Source: JALOTE01 sp031422195 (GTDB lineage Bacteria > Pseudomonadota > Alphaproteobacteria > Rhizobiales > Rhizobiaceae). From it: DNA of 48,180 bases. Shown here piece by piece: positions 25,535 to 33,593 of the stretch (position 1 is the stretch's first letter; each line of letters starts with the position of its first letter). Where the stretch lies: NCBI GenBank assembly GCA_031422195.1, contig JANOPZ010000144.1, forward strand, positions 1-48,180, written 5' to 3'. Both the position numbers and the translations under genes were made by a program. The notes below the pieces were generated by a model. The model searched no databases and was not told where the DNA came from. It saw only the letters and a program-made list of their open reading frames with translations.

Positions 25535-27010
25535 ATGACAGATTACCCCCGCAATATGCTTGGCCACGGTGCCACCCCGCCAGATGCCAAATGGCCGGAT
25601 GTCGATGGCTCGGGCCATGCTCGCATCGCTCTGCAATTTGTGGTAAATTATGAAGAGGGCGGCGAGAATAATATTCTCCATGGCGATGCTGCATCCGAAG
25701 CGTTTTTATCGGAAATCGTTGGCGCGCAAGCTTGGGTTGGCCAACGCCATTGGAACATGGAGAGCATTTACGAATATGGTGCGCGCGCCGGGTTCTGGCG
25801 GCTGCATCGTATGTTGACCGCCGCGCAAATTCCGGTCACGGTTTTTGGTGTCACCACAGCTCTCGAGCGTTCACCCGATCAAACCCGAGCGATGATTGAC
25901 GCCGGTTGGGAAATAGCCAGCCATGGCCTCAAATGGGTTGAGCATAAAGACATGCCCGAGGATGAAGAGCGGGCGCAAATTCAACAATCCATCGCCCGCC
26001 ATGAGGCCATTATCGGCTCACCCCCACGCGGCTGGTACACTGGCCGCTGCTCGATGAACACGGTCCGGCTGGCGGCAGAAGAAGGCGTATTAGGTTATAT
26101 TGCAGATTCTTATGCCGACGATTTACCCTATTGGGTCGAAATTTCCAGCAAACCACAGTTGATCGTACCTTACACGCTTGATTGCAACGATATGCGTTTT
26201 GCAACGCCGCAAGGCTTTAATTCGGGCGAGCAATTTTACGCCTATTTGAAAGACACATTCGACACGCTTTACGCCGAAGGCCAAGCTGGCCAGGCTAAAA
26301 TGATGTCAATTGGCCTGCACTGCCGTCTCGTGGGCCGCCCGGGTCGCGCAGCAGCGCTGCAACGCTTCATGGATTACGCCCGCGAGCATGACGGTGTTTG
26401 GTTTGCCACCCGGCAAGATATTGCCAAACACTGGCATCAACACCATCCACATCATTTATTGATTGAGGCTCCGCGTCCAATGCTTGAGGCTCCGGTTCCA
26501 ATGCAGCCGAACTTAACAGCGTTAGATCAAGATGCGTTTATGGAACGTTTCGGCGGCGTGTTTGAACATTCGCCTTGGGTCGCAGCGAGGAGTTATTCAC
26601 AAGGCGCAGCGGCAACCGATGCTGCAGAACTCCATAACGCCATGTGCGCCAGTTTCCGTGCCGGTTCTGATGCTGAACGCCTCGGCGTCCTTAACGCCCA
26701 TCCTGATCTTGCCGGTAAACTCGCTGCAGCCAAACGCTTGACCTTAGACTCAACGCTTGAACAGGCCTCTGCCGGTTTGGATGCGCTAACCGATGATGAG
26801 CGTGGCTATTTTGAAACGCTGAATGATACCTATAAAGATATTTTTGGTTTTCCGTTCATTATGGCCGTTAAAAGCAAAACCAAGGGCGAAATTTTGAACG
26901 CATTTGAAGCCCGCCTGCAAAATTCGATGGAGGCCGAACGCACCACAGCCGAAGCCGAGGTTGAAAAAATCGCTTTGTACCGTTTGAAATCTTTGTTTGG
27001 TGAAGAGTAA
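25535..27010 (+). CDS. Fused allantoinase (PuuE) and OHCU decarboxylase (UraD)
   Basis: This 491-residue bifunctional protein has an N-terminal polysaccharide-deacetylase-like allantoinase (about 1-310), as in PuuE: MTDYPRNMLGHGATPPDAKW, VVNYEEGGENNILHGD and GWEIASHGLKWVEH. The C-terminal part (about 325-491) is an OHCU decarboxylase: LNAHPDLAGKLAAAKRLT, EQASAGLDAL and YKDIFGFPFIMAVK. It would convert OHCU to S-allantoin and open allantoin to allantoate. The ATG at 25535 is chosen because AGGA lies 10 bases upstream and PuuE proteins begin this way; in-frame ATGs at 25445 and 25505 are alternatives. The next gene starts 1 base after its stop. Confidence 0.93.
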   Translation: MTDYPRNMLGHGATPPDAKWPDVDGSGHARIALQFVVNYEEGGENNILHGDAASEAFLSEIVGAQAWVGQRHWNMESIYEYGARAGFWRLHRMLTAAQIPVTVFGVTTALERSPDQTRAMIDAGWEIASHGLKWVEHKDMPEDEERAQIQQSIARHEAIIGSPPRGWYTGRCSMNTVRLAAEEGVLGYIADSYADDLPYWVEISSKPQLIVPYTLDCNDMRFATPQGFNSGEQFYAYLKDTFDTLYAEGQAGQAKMMSIGLHCRLVGRPGRAAALQRFMDYAREHDGVWFATRQDIAKHWHQHHPHHLLIEAPRPMLEAPVPMQPNLTALDQDAFMERFGGVFEHSPWVAARSYSQGAAATDAAELHNAMCASFRAGSDAERLGVLNAHPDLAGKLAAAKRLTLDSTLEQASAGLDALTDDERGYFETLNDTYKDIFGFPFIMAVKSKTKGEILNAFEARLQNSMEAERTTAEAEVEKIALYRLKSLFGEE

Positions 27011-27011
27011 T

Positions 27012-27842
27012 ATGAGCGGTCATTACTATGCTCCAAATGGAGGCCTGCCGCCGCAAACGCAGCTGCTCACCGGCCGCGCGATTTTCACAGAAGCCTATGC
27101 TGTCATCCCCAAAGGCGTCATGAGCGACATCGTCACGAGCGCTTTTCCACATTGGGAAAATACGCGCGGCTGGGTCTTAGCGCGGCCCTTGTCAGGTTTT
27201 GCTGAAACCTTCAGCCAGATAATTATGGAAGTGTCGCAAGGGGGCGGCTCAGACATACCCGAAAATGACGTTCAAGCGGAGTGCGTGATCTTCGTGGTGG
27301 AAGGCGCGTTGGAGCTGAATTTTGGTGGCACAACCCATTTGCTGCCCGGCGGCGGGTATGCTTATTTACCAGCGGGCTTAAGTTACACCGTGAAAAACAC
27401 GCACCCTAAACCCGCAAAATTTCATTGGGTGCGCAAGCGCTATGAGCATGCGGCGGGCATTGAGCCACCGGAAGCGTTTGTTACGTCAGATCAGTCAACG
27501 AAGCTGAACACTATGCCCGATACCAATGGCGTTTGGGGCACCACGCGCTTTGTCGAACCCGATGATTTACGCCATGATATGCATGTGAATATCGTAACAT
27601 TACAGCCGGGCGGCGTTATCCCGTTTGCTGAAACCCATGTCATGGAACACGGGCTTTATGTATTGGAAGGCAAAGCTGTTTATCGTTTGAACAATGATTG
27701 GGTGGAAGTTGAAGCAGGCGATTTCATGTGGCTGCGCGCATTTTGCCCGCAAGCCTGCTATGCAGGTGGCCCCGGCCCGTTCCGCTATTTACTTTATAAA
27801 GACGTCAACCGTTTGCCACATTTAGGCTCAAAGCGCCCATGA
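27012..27842 (+). CDS. allE: (S)-ureidoglycine aminohydrolase-like bicupin
   Basis: This 276-residue protein with two cupin domains matches (S)-ureidoglycine aminohydrolase, which releases ammonia from ureidoglycine to give S-ureidoglycolate, using manganese. The first cupin includes ECVIFVVEGALELNFGG and LLPGGGYAYLPAGLSY; the second has VTLQPGGVIPFAETHVMEHG, EGKAVYRLNNDWVEVEAGDF and MWLRAFCPQACYAGG. The start ATG at 27012 is 1 base after the puuE-uraD stop, and the end overlaps allA by 4 bases. The upstream substrate requires allantoate amidohydrolase (AllC), which is not in the window. Confidence 0.9.
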   Translation: MSGHYYAPNGGLPPQTQLLTGRAIFTEAYAVIPKGVMSDIVTSAFPHWENTRGWVLARPLSGFAETFSQIIMEVSQGGGSDIPENDVQAECVIFVVEGALELNFGGTTHLLPGGGYAYLPAGLSYTVKNTHPKPAKFHWVRKRYEHAAGIEPPEAFVTSDQSTKLNTMPDTNGVWGTTRFVEPDDLRHDMHVNIVTLQPGGVIPFAETHVMEHGLYVLEGKAVYRLNNDWVEVEAGDFMWLRAFCPQACYAGGPGPFRYLLYKDVNRLPHLGSKRP

Positions 27843-28354
27843 AAACCATCATTGCAAAGCCACTGACCCGCGCAAATTTCAAAGCCTATGGCGAAGTAAT
27901 TGAGATGGCTGGCGCAAAACATTACCCGATCAATGGCGGCAAGACGACTCGCTTTCACGACCTTGCAACGATCGAAACCGCTGGCCCAAATGCCCGTGTT
28001 TTGGTGTCACTTTTTCATAGCAGGCCCTACGAAATGCCGTTGAAGCTATCTTTGGTCGAGCGTCATCCGTTTGGCAGCCAAGCCTTTTATCCCCTGAATA
28101 GCCAACCATGGTTGGTAATTGTCGCCCATGATAGCGACGATGGCCCGACAACACCCGAAGTGTTTCTTGCCAGTGGCAATCAAGGCGTCAATTACCCCCG
28201 CAACCAATGGCATGGCGTCTTAACGTCTATTGGTGAAACCCAAGATTTTATCGTGGTGGATCGCGGCGGCGATGGCACAAACCTTGACGAACACATATAC
28301 GAAACACCCTTTACAATTTATCTTCCTAACGGAGCTGCCGATCATGCAATCTGA
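27839..28354 (+). CDS. allA: Ureidoglycolate lyase
   Basis: This 171-residue protein matches AllA, which splits S-ureidoglycolate into glyoxylate and urea, the last step of the ureide pathway. Family features are AKPLTRANFKAYGEVIE, SLFHSRPYEMPLKLSLVERH and PFGSQAFYPL near the middle, with NQGVNYPRNQWHGVL and DFIVVDRGGDGTNLDEH in the C-terminal half. It has the usual length and no signal peptide. It overlaps the preceding cupin gene by 4 bases and the following deaminase gene by 11 bases, so these four plus-strand genes form one operon. Confidence 0.94.
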   Translation: MKTIIAKPLTRANFKAYGEVIEMAGAKHYPINGGKTTRFHDLATIETAGPNARVLVSLFHSRPYEMPLKLSLVERHPFGSQAFYPLNSQPWLVIVAHDSDDGPTTPEVFLASGNQGVNYPRNQWHGVLTSIGETQDFIVVDRGGDGTNLDEHIYETPFTIYLPNGAADHAI

Positions 28355-28913
28355 ACTGGCAAGCCGTTTTTTAGATATCATAGAGTACGATGTCTTGCCA
28401 CTCACGCGCCAAGGAGTTGCCGCTGGTAACAAAATTTTTGGTGCGGCCTTGGTTCTGAAATCAGACCTGTCTTTGGTTCTTGCTGAAACCAATAACGAGC
28501 TTGAAAATCCTTTATGGCACGGCGAAATGCATTTGCTGAAACGATTTCATGAACTGCCAGCTTCCATGCGCCCAACGGCCAAAGACATGTATTTTATTTC
28601 AACGCATGAGCCGTGTTCACTATGTATGTCGGCTATCACATGGGCAGGCTTTGATAATTTCTGGTATTTTTTCAGCCACGAAGATAGCCGTGATGCGTTT
28701 TCGATCCCGCATGATTTGAAAATTTTGAAAGAAGTCTTCAAACTGGAACCCGGCGGCTATGCCCATGATAATGCTTTCTGGAGCGCGCATTCAATCCGCA
28801 AAAATGCGGGTACTGAAAGGGCGGCGCAAATTGCAGGGTTGCTCAAAGCCTATGATGTTTTGTCGGCTAACTATCAGGCGGGTAAAGCTGAGAATGATAT
28901 TCCGATGAACTGA
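28344..28913 (+). CDS. Zinc-dependent nucleobase/nucleoside deaminase family
   Basis: This 189-residue protein has the cytidine-deaminase-like fold with zinc motifs: HGEMH (His ligand and catalytic Glu) near residues 57-61 and EPCSLCMSA near residues 87-95. The family uses a zinc-bound water to deaminate bases or nucleosides. The HGE form instead of the commoner HAE and the spacing in PCSLC set it apart from standard guanine or cytidine deaminases. The ATG at 28344, with GGAG upstream, is chosen; it lies inside the end of allA. Its place at the end of the ureide operon suggests a purine or pterin substrate, such as guanine, but this is inference. Confidence 0.8.
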   Translation: MQSELASRFLDIIEYDVLPLTRQGVAAGNKIFGAALVLKSDLSLVLAETNNELENPLWHGEMHLLKRFHELPASMRPTAKDMYFISTHEPCSLCMSAITWAGFDNFWYFFSHEDSRDAFSIPHDLKILKEVFKLEPGGYAHDNAFWSAHSIRKNAGTERAAQIAGLLKAYDVLSANYQAGKAENDIPMN

Positions 28914-28922
28914 AGGCACGTG

Positions 28923-28948
28923 TTAGTGGGGTAAGCCAAACCCACTAA
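28923..28948. terminator. Possible terminator hairpin between convergent genes
   Basis: An 8-base-pair stem (TTAGTGGG with CCCACTAA) encloses a 10-base loop 10 bases after the deaminase stop, facing the stop of the GMC oxidoreductase. No T-run follows, so its role is uncertain. Confidence 0.5.
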
Positions 28949-28973
28949 GTTCACATGGATTGGTAAAGATATG

Positions 28974-30584
28974 CTAACCCAATCCCAATACTAAATCCGC
29001 TGCCTTCTCGCCCGTCATAATCGACGGGGCGTTCAAATTGCCATAGGTCACGCGCGGGAAAATTGACGAGTCTGCAACCCGCAAACCTGTCACACCAATT
29101 ACACGCAATTCAGGGTCAACCACCGCGAGCGGATCATCCGCCGCACCCATCCGGCACGTGCCGCATGGGTGATAGGCGCTTTCGGCATGTTCGCGGATAA
29201 ATGCGTCCAAGCCAGCATCATCCATTTCGGATGGAAGCGGTTGGATCATATCACCGGTAAAAGCCTTCAGTGCCGGTTGGTGAAACACTGTAACTGCCGC
29301 GCGGATGGCAGAACGGAACTCGGCAAAATCATCTTCATGGCTCATATAATTGAACATGATTTTTGGCGGAGCTTCCGGATCATTTGACCTTAAAGTCACC
29401 GACCCGCGTGCTTTTGATCGCATCGGCCCGGTGTGGATTTGAAACCCATGTCCCGTTGCCGCAGCCTTTCCATCATAGCGCACCGCAAATGGAATGAAAT
29501 GAAACTGCACATCCGGGTAAGGCACATTGGGGTGCGATTTGAAAAAAGCACCCGCTTCAAAATGATTGGTTGTGCCAAGGCCGCGTTTCAAAAACAGCCA
29601 ATTGGCGCCGATCCACGCTTTTGAAAAAATGTTCCAATGCTTGTAAAGCGTAATGGGTTGAAGACTTTTGGCCTGCACATAAACTTCGAGATGGTCTTGC
29701 AAATTCTTGCCGACGCCAGCGCGGTCTGCAATCACAGGAATTCCCAAAGCCTGCAATTCAGCTGAAGGGCCAATGCCCGACGCCAGTAAAATTTTGGGCG
29801 AATTGATAGAGGACGCTGATAAAATCACTTCGCGTTTTGCTGTGATGACCTCAATTTGGCCCCGACGTTTGACTTCAACCCCAATGGCTTTTTTGCCATC
29901 AAACACCACGCGGCGCGCCAAAGCATTTACAATTTGGCAATTCGGGCGGCGCAGTGCGGGCCGTAAATAAGCATTGGCAACCGACCAACGACGGCCATTA
30001 TGGACAGTCATTTCCAGCGCGCCAAAGCCCTCTTGCTCTATGCCATTGTAATCGTCCGTTAACTTATACCCCGCCTCAGAACCTGCCTTGATAAAGGCTT
30101 TATAAAGCGGGTTGATCCTTTTGCCGCGTGTCACATGCATCGGGCCCGTAGTTCCGCGCAACGCACGCGAAGCGGCATCTTTCACCTCATCGCCGCCATG
30201 CCAGTTTTCCATCCGCTGGAAATATTTCTGCACGCCTTTTTCGCCCCAACCTTTTGCGCCTTGGCTTTCCCAATAATCAAAATCTGCTGAATGGCCGCGC
30301 ACATAGACCATGCCGTTAATTGATGACGAACCGCCAATCACCCGCCCACGCGGCGTTACCAAAACGCGATTGTTTAAGCCCGGCTCAGGTTCAGTTGTTA
30401 AGCCCCAATCATAGCGCTTCATGTTCATCGGGAATGATAAGGCGGCAGGCATCTGTATGAACGGGCCAAAGTCTGTGCCGCCCGTTTCGATAATAATAAC
30501 CGAATGCTTGCCGCTCTCGCTCAAGCGATAAGCCAAAGCAGCGCCGGCAGAACCTGATCCCACAATGATAAAATCGGCTTCCAA
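28974..30584 (-). CDS. GMC family FAD oxidoreductase (choline dehydrogenase-like)
   Basis: This 536-residue flavoprotein of the glucose-methanol-choline family oxidises an alcohol. The N-terminal FAD motif DFIIVGSGSAGAALAYRLSE, the GMC signature TPRGRVIGGSSSINGMVYVR (near residues 73-92) and the active-site region YHPCGTCRMGAADDP are present, with VTYGNLNAPSIMTGEKAADL at the end. No signal peptide is seen. The start is TTG at 30584, supported by AAGGAG 8 bases upstream. It resembles choline dehydrogenase, but betaine genes are not nearby, so the substrate is open. It is divergent from the FAH-family gene. Confidence 0.9.
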   Translation of the reverse strand: MEADFIIVGSGSAGAALAYRLSESGKHSVIIIETGGTDFGPFIQMPAALSFPMNMKRYDWGLTTEPEPGLNNRVLVTPRGRVIGGSSSINGMVYVRGHSADFDYWESQGAKGWGEKGVQKYFQRMENWHGGDEVKDAASRALRGTTGPMHVTRGKRINPLYKAFIKAGSEAGYKLTDDYNGIEQEGFGALEMTVHNGRRWSVANAYLRPALRRPNCQIVNALARRVVFDGKKAIGVEVKRRGQIEVITAKREVILSASSINSPKILLASGIGPSAELQALGIPVIADRAGVGKNLQDHLEVYVQAKSLQPITLYKHWNIFSKAWIGANWLFLKRGLGTTNHFEAGAFFKSHPNVPYPDVQFHFIPFAVRYDGKAAATGHGFQIHTGPMRSKARGSVTLRSNDPEAPPKIMFNYMSHEDDFAEFRSAIRAAVTVFHQPALKAFTGDMIQPLPSEMDDAGLDAFIREHAESAYHPCGTCRMGAADDPLAVVDPELRVIGVTGLRVADSSIFPRVTYGNLNAPSIMTGEKAADLVLGLG

Positions 30585-30719
30585 ACAAAATACTCCTTAA
30601 CCTTGGAGAAAACTCTATTCTCAAATCAAATGCACTGAATGGCCTTAAAACGGCATCTGCTTGTTTGCCCTTCGCCAAATTTGCCGCTAGATCAAGTGAC
30701 AACCATTGGGAGATTGAGT

Positions 30720-31568
30720 ATGCGTTTGTGCCGTATCGGGCCGAAGGGCAAAGAAAAAACAGCCATCATCGCTTCAGATGGCACTTATCGCGACCTTTCA
30801 GGCCATGTCCCGATTTTAGCGGGCGAAGCCGTTAGCCTTAAAGCCCTCGATAAAATTCGCAAACTTCGGCCCGAGCGATTGGATATCATCGATCCTGTAC
30901 GCCGTTATGGGTCGTGCCTTGCAACCGTACCTAATTTTTATTGCATCGGGCTCAACTACGCCAAGCACGCCGCAGAATCTGGTATGCAAGCGCCGTCAGA
31001 ACCTGTGCTGTTTTCGAAAGCTGCCAGCACCATTCACGGCCCAAACGATGATGTGACCATTCCCAAAAACTCGCTAAAAGCCGATTGGGAAGTGGAACTT
31101 GGTGTTATCATTGGTGCGGCATGCGAACATGTTTCTGAAAAAGACGCGCTAGCCCATGTGGCTGGCTATTGCGTGATCAATGATTTATCCGAGCGCGAAT
31201 TTCAAATTGAACGCGGTGGTCAATGGATCAAAGGCAAATCTGCCCCAACTTTTGGCCCAATCGGGCCTTATTTAGTGACCGCGGACGAAGTGCCAAACCC
31301 GCAAGATTTGCAACTTTCGCTTAAACTCAACGGCGTTACCGTGCAGGATTCTACGACAGCCGATATGATTTTTTCTGTGGCTGAAATCATCTCTTATATG
31401 AGCCGGTTCATGCGGCTTGTTCCCGGCGACATCATCACCACCGGCACACCCGCTGGCGTAGGCATGGGGATGAAACCGCAACGCTTTTTGCAGCCGGGCG
31501 ATGTGATGGAATTGACCGTTGAAGGTCTTGGCCATCAAAAACAAACAGCGCGGGCTTATTCCGCTTAA
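30720..31568 (+). CDS. Fumarylacetoacetate hydrolase family protein
   Basis: This 282-residue protein has the FAH catalytic domain, which cleaves or decarboxylates 2-oxo-acid type compounds using a divalent metal. Metal ligands are suggested by KADWEVELGVIIG near residues 118-130, followed by CVINDLSEREFQIERGG, KSAPTFGPIGPYLV and GDIITTGTPAGVGMG. The ATG at 30720 is chosen because GGGAGA lies shortly upstream; an earlier in-frame ATG lacks this. Members of this family are often labelled ureidoglycolate lyase in rhizobia, but with a true AllA nearby this one probably has another substrate. Confidence 0.88.
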   Translation: MRLCRIGPKGKEKTAIIASDGTYRDLSGHVPILAGEAVSLKALDKIRKLRPERLDIIDPVRRYGSCLATVPNFYCIGLNYAKHAAESGMQAPSEPVLFSKAASTIHGPNDDVTIPKNSLKADWEVELGVIIGAACEHVSEKDALAHVAGYCVINDLSEREFQIERGGQWIKGKSAPTFGPIGPYLVTADEVPNPQDLQLSLKLNGVTVQDSTTADMIFSVAEIISYMSRFMRLVPGDIITTGTPAGVGMGMKPQRFLQPGDVMELTVEGLGHQKQTARAYSA

Positions 31569-31581
31569 AACTATTCCTCTG

Positions 31582-31632
31582 CTTAGAATTCTTCGCTGAT
31601 TAGAATTCTTCTCTGATTAGAATTCTTCGGCA
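31582..31632. repeat. Three tandem 17-base repeats at glgX 3' end
   Basis: Three near-identical 17-base units of the form ATTAGAATTCTTCNCTG lie at 31582-31598, 31599-31615 and 31616-31632. The last unit encodes the final glgX codons (AEEF) and its stop on the minus strand, so the end of the gene appears to have been duplicated twice beyond its stop codon. Confidence 0.9.
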
Positions 31633-33593
31633 ACAATCACAGATCGTGGCGCAACATCTATGGTTGCGCCACTTTCCTTCTGGGTCAGCCCGTCACGCCA
31701 ACCAAATCCGTTACGGCCCGGTAAATTGAAATTGATCGTTTCGCGGGTACGGTTGAAAAGTATCGCCAGTCGGCCAATTTCTGAGTCACCCGCGTCAGCC
31801 AATATCATCATCAACGTTGCGGCATCCTGTGCATCCCAATCGGCAGCTTGCATCAAAAGTCCGTCATACCGCAACCAAGTGACATCCGGTAACCCACCAT
31901 TTGATTTGCCAGCTAAATGTTTTTGTGACTGCAGCAGCCGATTGTTGCGCCGGAGCTTCGCCAGCGCCGCTACGTGGTTTTCCAATTCCACATCACGACT
32001 TGTCCAGTCCACCCAAAAATCGGCATTATCTTGTGCATAAGCATTATTATTGCCGTGCTGCGTGCGGCCAAATTCGTCGCCGGCAGTCAACATAATGGTG
32101 CCACGGGTGACAAACAGCGTGGACAGCAATGCCATGATATCGGCTTTGCGCGCAGCCAAAATAGCGGGATCGCTTGTCATACCCTCAGCACCATTGTTCC
32201 AAGAGTGGTTGTCATTATGGCCATCGCGGTTTTGCTCACCATTGGCATCATTATGCTTGAAATTATAGGCCACCATATCGGCCAACGTGAAGCCATCATG
32301 CGCCGCTAAAAAATTGACGCTTCTGGTATTTTCGGCCTCATTACGGCAGAAAATATCGGCTGAACCTGCAATGCGTGTTGCAAGTGCACCAAGCTTCCAA
32401 GCATCCCCGCGCCAGAAACACCGCAAGTCGTCCCGCGCTCTATCATTCCATTCCAGAAATTTTTCTGGAAAATTTCCGAGCTGATAGCCGCCGGGGCCAA
32501 TATCCCACGGTTCTGCAATCAATACCCGGTCGGCCAACACATCATCGTTTTGCATTTCAGCCAGCAAAGCGGCATGGGCATTAAAGCCAGATGCAGTTCG
32601 TCCTAAAATCGGCGCCAGATCAAACCTGAAGCCATCGACGCCTGCTGCCAATACAAAATGGCGTAAACTATCAATGATAAGTCGGCATACGATTAAATGG
32701 TCACATTGCAACGTGTTGCCGGTCCCTGCGTCATTAATCAGCAACCCTGCCTGCCCCGGCACGTGACGATAATAGGCATGGTTATCAATGCCGCGCATTG
32801 AAATCACCGGGCCGAACCGGTGGCTTTCTCCGGTATGGTTGAATACCAGATCTAAAATCACCCCAATTCCAGCCTTGCGCAAAGCGTCGGTGGCAAAGCG
32901 CAAATCGGCAATGCCGTTGGGGCAAAGGCGCGCGTCAACCGCCATCATAGAAACGGGGTTATACCCCCACGCATTGGTCAGCCCTAGTGGTGCTAAGTGC
33001 CGCTCGTCAATCCATGCGGTGACGGGCATTAATTCAATAGCGTCAACACCAATTTTGGTTAGATGTGCAATGATTGCCGGATGCGCCAAAGCCCGCACCG
33101 TTCCGCGATCAATTTCAGCCACATCAGGGTGCAACATGGTCAGGGCGCGGACGTTTGCCTCATAGATCAGCCCGCCAGCTTGGAACAAAGCTGGTTTCGG
33201 TTTTTTGCGGGTCGGTTTTTCCAATACCGCTTTTGGAACCAGCGGGGCAGTGTCGGTGTTCTCGGCGCGCGGTGCCGATAATAGCGAATTGTATTTCCAT
33301 GGCCCGTCAAACCGTGTTGCGTAAGGGTCGGCCAGCAATTTTGCAGGGTCATGAAACAGCCCATGATCTGGGTCGTAGGGCCCGTCAGCGCGATAAGCGT
33401 ACAGCTGGCCCGGCTTTAGATCCGGAACCAAAATGCTGAAAATGTCACCATTGCGCATCATCTCGATGCGCGCCGTTTCAATCACACCGGTCTTATCAAA
33501 GAGGCAAAGCCAGATTTGCGATACTGTCGATGAATAAATCGAAAATCGAACATTTTTCCCAACAAATTCAACGCCAAGCTTAACGTCGCTCAT
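31617..33593 (-). CDS. glgX: Glycogen debranching enzyme
   Basis: This 658-residue GH13 isoamylase-type enzyme hydrolyses alpha-1,6 branches of glycogen after phosphorylase action. An N-terminal carbohydrate-binding domain (VRFSIYSSTVSQIWLCLFD) precedes the barrel. Catalytic parts are GFRFDLAPILGR (nucleophile Asp), VLIAEPWDIGPGGYQLGNFP (acid/base Glu) and NFLAAHDGFTLAD. The ATG at 33593 overlaps the glgA stop by 4 bases; a longer frame from 33710 runs inside glgA and has no family similarity. It is the last gene of the glycogen operon. The gene end carries a tandem repeat. Confidence 0.95.
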   Translation of the reverse strand: MSDVKLGVEFVGKNVRFSIYSSTVSQIWLCLFDKTGVIETARIEMMRNGDIFSILVPDLKPGQLYAYRADGPYDPDHGLFHDPAKLLADPYATRFDGPWKYNSLLSAPRAENTDTAPLVPKAVLEKPTRKKPKPALFQAGGLIYEANVRALTMLHPDVAEIDRGTVRALAHPAIIAHLTKIGVDAIELMPVTAWIDERHLAPLGLTNAWGYNPVSMMAVDARLCPNGIADLRFATDALRKAGIGVILDLVFNHTGESHRFGPVISMRGIDNHAYYRHVPGQAGLLINDAGTGNTLQCDHLIVCRLIIDSLRHFVLAAGVDGFRFDLAPILGRTASGFNAHAALLAEMQNDDVLADRVLIAEPWDIGPGGYQLGNFPEKFLEWNDRARDDLRCFWRGDAWKLGALATRIAGSADIFCRNEAENTRSVNFLAAHDGFTLADMVAYNFKHNDANGEQNRDGHNDNHSWNNGAEGMTSDPAILAARKADIMALLSTLFVTRGTIMLTAGDEFGRTQHGNNNAYAQDNADFWVDWTSRDVELENHVAALAKLRRNNRLLQSQKHLAGKSNGGLPDVTWLRYDGLLMQAADWDAQDAATLMMILADAGDSEIGRLAILFNRTRETINFNLPGRNGFGWRDGLTQKESGATIDVAPRSVIVAEEF

